This document shows positions 61,501 to 64,000 of a DNA stretch of 64,000 nt, piece after piece (the stretch's first letter is position 1; the number at the start of each line of letters is the position of its first letter). Below the pieces are notes generated by a model that saw only the letters and a program-made list of their open reading frames with translations, did not search any database and had not been told where the DNA came from. The stretch is from Archivesica marissinica (taxonomy: Eukaryota; Mollusca; Bivalvia; Venerida; Vesicomyidae), in contig CM026387.1 in NCBI GenBank assembly GCA_014843695.1, forward strand, positions 81,771,128 to 81,835,127. The letters run 5' to 3'. Both the position numbers and the translations under genes were made by a program.

Positions 61501-62838
61501 ATTAATTTCCATTAGCAGTGTCATTATGAACTTTCAATACTATACTACTATAGCTGTACCTTTCCATCTTATTTGTATCAAACAGGCATGCTTGAACAAG
61601 TCCAGCAGGGCTACAGTCCGGGTCGGAATGCTTGGGCTGAAATGAGATGCATGACAATCATTCTAAAACGCTATAATTGTTCTAACATCACCCTTGGTTA
61701 TTGTCCTTATCTTGTAATGCATTAATTATCGAATGTTTACGAATACATCATAGGGGGCTATCCGACAAATTCCAGCAATATGACTTTCTCACTTCAATTA
61801 ATCCTGCAGTATTGTTCAGGAGCCACCCCAACCCAAATGAAAACGAATACAATTATTGAAACTATGGCAACATACATTTAATGCATAGTACAAATAGTAG
61901 ATAAATGTACAGTTTATTCAAATTAACCATGATCATCTTAACAATAATACTATATAGCACAATTGGGGAAACTATATTTATTAATCCTTTGCCTACAAGT
62001 CCATTGCATATATGTAAGTTGAAGTACCATTTTAATTATAGGTCAACCTCCATTATGTGTACAATAAGCTTAGATCAAATTTCATATTGTCGTACTCATA
62101 TGCTTAAGCACTCTGTATTTTGTCTGACATGACGACAGTGTAAATTGTGATATAATACAGTCTATAATCTGATAACACATATGCATAGTAGGTATTGTTT
62201 CAAATAATGAAACATTTGTATATTTTCTTGTGAATGCTTTTATGTATATATGTGTTGTACAATGATGAACTATTATATTATAGGTTATATTTCGGATTTT
62301 ACGTCTGCATCAGCACCATTTCGGGCTATATCGCCGGCGGGCAGTTTACCTAACAACACCTTTCCTGGGCAGGCTCCAGCGGATAACCAGTACTTGGGTG
62401 CATCAACCTCCGTAAGAAACTGCCAACTTTTTCATATAAATGAGACACGGCCTGAGTGGGGCTCGAACCCGTGACCATCAGTGATGATAGGTTACAGTGG
62501 TATACAAGTCAGCGACCTTAACCACTCGACCACGGAGGCGGACCTGTGTTGTACAATGATGAACTATTTAGTTGAAATTGGAAACTAAATGTCTTCTTCT
62601 TATTCATCTATAATTATCAACACAAAAATAAAATATGACAAATAATAGGACTAATTCATTTAAAGCATCATTTACCTTTTCTTCAAAATGAATGATTTGT
62701 GCCAGGTTCCTCTTGAAGTCTTGCACAGGATCCACCTTGTCAAGTCCACCGAAGTTTCTTTTGATTGCATGCAACATCTCATGCCACGTCGGTTTCTGCT
62801 TCGATTTCGCCACAAAACTGTACACCATCTTTACCAAA
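55413..62838 (-). CDS. RNF213-like E3 ubiquitin ligase, partial gene (eight exons)
   Basis: Exons, in coding order: 62838-62676, 61636-61560, 60828-60687, 59560-59367, 58633-58448, 57884-57755, 56096-55899, 55552-55413. All have GT/AG borders (the 58448 donor is GTATGT) and their phases join without conflict into about 361 codons. The residues follow the conserved RNF213 (mysterin) core, including NLENLYESLYDALNQYY, DLGLGTHRVKC, FPIPLINRLEKH and VFIGYHDD. RNF213 is a very large cytosolic protein with dynein-like AAA+ units and a RING E3 module, linked to ubiquitylation, lipid droplets and antimicrobial defence. This piece covers the later part of the AAA+ core. The start lies beyond the window. 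The exon after 55413 (which must begin with one base of a split codon) was not found within the next 3 kb. The introns hold SINEs of three families. Whether the gene is functional or 3'-truncated is open. Confidence 0.92.
55899..56096 (-). CDS. RNF213-like exon 7
   Basis: 198 nt, 66 codons: ILEEAKFVLLWCATPESLVR and WYFHRQSHDSL, matching the AK.xLL.CATP.AVVRL region of the family. The donor is caa|gtaaga. The acceptor (attatgaag) has a weak pyrimidine tract. Confidence 0.88.
56862..57126 (-). mobile_element. Family C SINE in an RNF213-like intron
   Basis: 13-bp target duplication taaagatgaatca (56849-56861 and 57127-57139). Minus strand: tRNA-like head with tcgtggtcgagtggttaagg and B box gggttcgagcccc, then a body with ggtgttgttaggtaaactgc. 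Confidence 0.85.
57572..57696 (-). mobile_element. Family C SINE, head only
   Basis: Only the tRNA-like head and first part of the body remain (ccgcttccgtggtcgagtgg to aaaaagttggcag). Confidence 0.75.
57755..57884 (-). CDS. RNF213-like exon 6
   Basis: 130 nt: one base, then REKDTTKLGDVFIGYHDDTC and SAIVLDVWEKHG. The acceptor is ttggtttcag, the donor cag|gtaact. VFIGYHxD is a family hallmark. Confidence 0.9.
58190..58490. repeat. 69-bp minisatellite copying exon 5's end and donor
   Basis: About 4.3 copies of a 69-bp unit, for example starts at 58251 and 58320 (ttcctgtatgtctctg). On the minus strand each unit repeats acagagacatacaggaatg and acagttgtatgt, which in the first unit are the end of exon 5 and its splice donor. 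Confidence 0.92.
58448..58633 (-). CDS. RNF213-like exon 5, ending inside a minisatellite unit
   Basis: Starts after cctgttgcag and reads LIVVAEKQTVYKKF then FPIPLINRLEKH, 61 codons plus two bases. The donor that keeps phase with exon 6 is gtt|gtatgt at 58447. An upstream GT (58479) would break the frame. The last ten codons and the donor fall within the first unit of the 69-bp repeat. Confidence 0.9.
58724..58975 (+). mobile_element. Family D SINE in an RNF213-like intron
   Basis: tRNA-like head (gattagcgcagtggcgcgc, B box gggttcgatcctc), core with gagtactccgttttcc, and tail aaataaataaagcttaaac. Flanked by aactagag (58716-58723 and 58976-58983). Confidence 0.82.
59367..59560 (-). CDS. RNF213-like exon 4
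   Basis: 194 nt with NLENLYESLYDALNQYY and VDLGLGTHRVKC, the best-conserved stretch seen here. The acceptor is cattatatag; the donor cag|gtaaga splits an arginine codon. Confidence 0.95.
59612..59798 (+). mobile_element. Family A SINE, partial, in an RNF213-like intron
   Basis: B-box remnant (aggtccgatcctcc), core aaaccgaggtaacgtgtcgg, 3' block to ctaatctcttcagga; the final block is missing. Confidence 0.75.
60275..60395 (-). mobile_element. Family D SINE, partial
   Basis: Minus strand head ggcgcagtggttagcacgc, B box gggttcgatcctc and core gagtactctggtttcc-like; tail missing. Confidence 0.75.
60687..60828 (-). CDS. RNF213-like exon 3
   Basis: 142 nt: ESRYLLLLTENYGAL near the start and FGSSFRSDQEYTQ at the end, both strongly conserved in RNF213. 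Acceptor atatacag, donor cag|gtacac. Confidence 0.92.
61027..61262 (+). mobile_element. Family B SINE, full-length
   Basis: Head gtcgtgatagcgcagtgg, B box gagttcgagcccc, body cttctctctccctcgtggcg, tail aataaatttgtataaac. It is inside an RNF213-like intron. Confidence 0.82.
61560..61636 (-). CDS. RNF213-like exon 2
   Basis: 77 nt: PKHSDPDCSPAGLVQACLF and so on, between atttcag and gtacag. Ends with two bases of a serine codon completed by exon 3. Confidence 0.85.
62275..62544 (-). mobile_element. Family C SINE, young copy
   Basis: Perfect 24-bp target duplication beginning tgtgttgtacaatgatgaac (62251-62274 and 62545-62568). Full head and body on the minus strand. Sits in an RNF213-like intron. 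Confidence 0.88.
62676..62838 (-). CDS. RNF213-like exon 1 of window
   Basis: 54 codons after one base completing a split codon. LVKMVYSF and KRNFGGLDKVDP match the family segment following the GLRDYYS region. The acceptor is tgtgttttaag and the donor aag|gtaaat. It ends in phase 0. The previous exon should end with two bases of a serine codon. Confidence 0.85.
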
Positions 62839-62980
62839 CTTAAAACACACATACTGATCATTATGTCAACATTACAATGAGGTTGCTACAAATCTATTGT
62901 GTCATTTTCAAATCACTTTAACAATGCGTTGAAAATCAACTAAAGTAAAATAAAATGGGGATGTGATTAGAATACTTACA

Positions 62981-63072
62981 ACAGACAGCATACACACATA
63001 TGGTTTTGTGCAAGAAAGAGAAATGGATAGTTCTACAGAATCTTCATATGCTTCAATCAGTGATCTAATTTA
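62981..63072 (-). CDS. Possible further RNF213-like exon, weak
   Basis: After aataaattag the minus frame reads SLIEAYEDSVELSIS and runs to tctgtt|gtaagt. The EAYE part is reminiscent of the family segment before GLRDYYS, but that motif is absent and the phase does not fit exon 62838. Probably a chance frame. Confidence 0.2.
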
Positions 63073-63290
63073 TTGCCATATAACATATTACTTTGCTTGT
63101 ATTCAGTGTAATACAGTCATCTTATAATTTCTTATATGTACACATGTTTAATAACTGGGACGGTTCTGATTGGTCACGCCATGACATTGACATATTACAT
63201 TACACATTCCAAATATACATGTTGTTTGTGTTCATGCTTTATTTGTTGAAAATCAACTGCTTTAGCCTTAGATAAAAAAAATAGTGTGTT

Positions 63291-63515
63291 TTACGTTTAT
63301 TTATCGTCGCTACCGGTTGCCCATATGAGCGACACCTCCTGAAGAGATTAGTCATTTTAGATTTTTGGAGGATAGTGCAATGATATAGTGTAAATCACCG
63401 ACACGAGACCTCTGTTTAAAGTACCATCTGAAAGACTGTTAATGTTATTAGGGTCAGACAGGGGATCGAACCTGCGATCCCTGGATTATAGTTAAGTATG
63501 CACTAATGGACTACA
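63291..63515 (-). mobile_element. Family A SINE
   Basis: Minus strand: B box ggttcgatcccc, core aaacagaggtctcgtgtcgg, 3' block cttcaggaggtgtcgctc, end acggttagcgacg-like tail. Confidence 0.78.
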
Positions 63516-63519
63516 GTTA

Positions 63520-64000
63520 TTACAAATATTGTGGCGAGTATTTGCGTGACGATGTTCGATTATCACAGACTATTTCCTACGGCGTACGGATGCGCTAATG
63601 TGATAAGGCTCAAACATATACTGGCCTAATAGCAAAATTCCAAAACTCGTTTTATAAATAGTTCAACAAATCTGCCTGCTCAGTATTTCAAGCTTACATG
63701 GGCTGCCCAGATCGGAATCACACTCATCATCAATACTCATATTGCATAGTCTCACAAGTTGCACACACCTAACATCTACAATAATACTTGTCATAAGTTT
63801 CACTACAAATCAATTCAAAAGTTAATTTGGCATAAACATATATGTTCATAGCCAGCAAAAACATGTATGACGGCATACAATTACATACATAAACAATGAC
63901 AATTCAATACATGAAAAAAGCATGTATAAATACATTCATATTGAGTATGAAAGTTTTAGTATAATCCATTCATACTACAAATAGGAACATATTTAAAGTC
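63520..64000. other. No gene recognised
   Basis: AT-rich end of window. Exons upstream in the RNF213-like gene were not found here. Confidence 0.35.

Overview
The window is AT-rich, intron-bearing animal DNA dominated by repeats. Spliced exons with GT/AG borders, several tRNA-derived SINE families (one with a V-SINE-like core), many short inverted-repeat elements and an RNF213-like gene point to a lophotrochozoan, most likely a bivalve mollusc. That taxonomic call is inference. Most open frames here are chance frames inside repeats, and I have not listed those as genes.

Layout. 1-8895: tandem array of a 1,690-bp satellite, five units, with a TA-flanked MITE at the same unit position in units 3 and 5. 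8.9-12.9 kb: mostly unannotatable DNA with scattered repeat scraps. 12.9-19.3 kb: two ~1.35-kb inverted arms around ~3.6 kb that holds a broken non-LTR retrotransposon 3' end (RNase H plus zinc knuckle) and a SINE. 19.4-25.0 kb: SINEs, a 190-bp tandem repeat and minisatellites. 25.0-28.6 kb: a decayed DNA transposon with ~330-bp TIRs and a minus-strand gene carrying an XPG/FEN-like nuclease module and a cysteine-rich CXC-like tail. 29.36-31.25 kb: an internally deleted Mutator-like element with an 11-bp target duplication, iterated terminal motifs and a transposase remnant. 33.6-34.6 kb: a 450-bp hairpin element and a broken zinc-finger fragment. 35.87-36.59 kb: a SET-domain terminal exon running in frame into a 24/15-bp minisatellite. 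38.2-43.8 kb: a duplicated ~157-bp satellite block with nested elements, one of which has its empty site in the paralogous copy. 40.5-45.4 kb: small exons of an acidic, NLS-bearing gene. 45.7 kb: 230 nt made only of G and T. 51.1-52.1 kb: a 1,000-N assembly gap, followed by a decayed LINE (to 54.2 kb).

The one well-supported host gene is an RNF213-like AAA+ E3 ubiquitin ligase on the minus strand (55.4-62.8 kb). Eight exons are joined by consistent phases and match the conserved core of the family. The 5' exons lie beyond the window, and the 3' exons (RING part) were not found downstream. A 69-bp minisatellite has copied the 3' end of one exon together with its splice donor about four times into the following intron.
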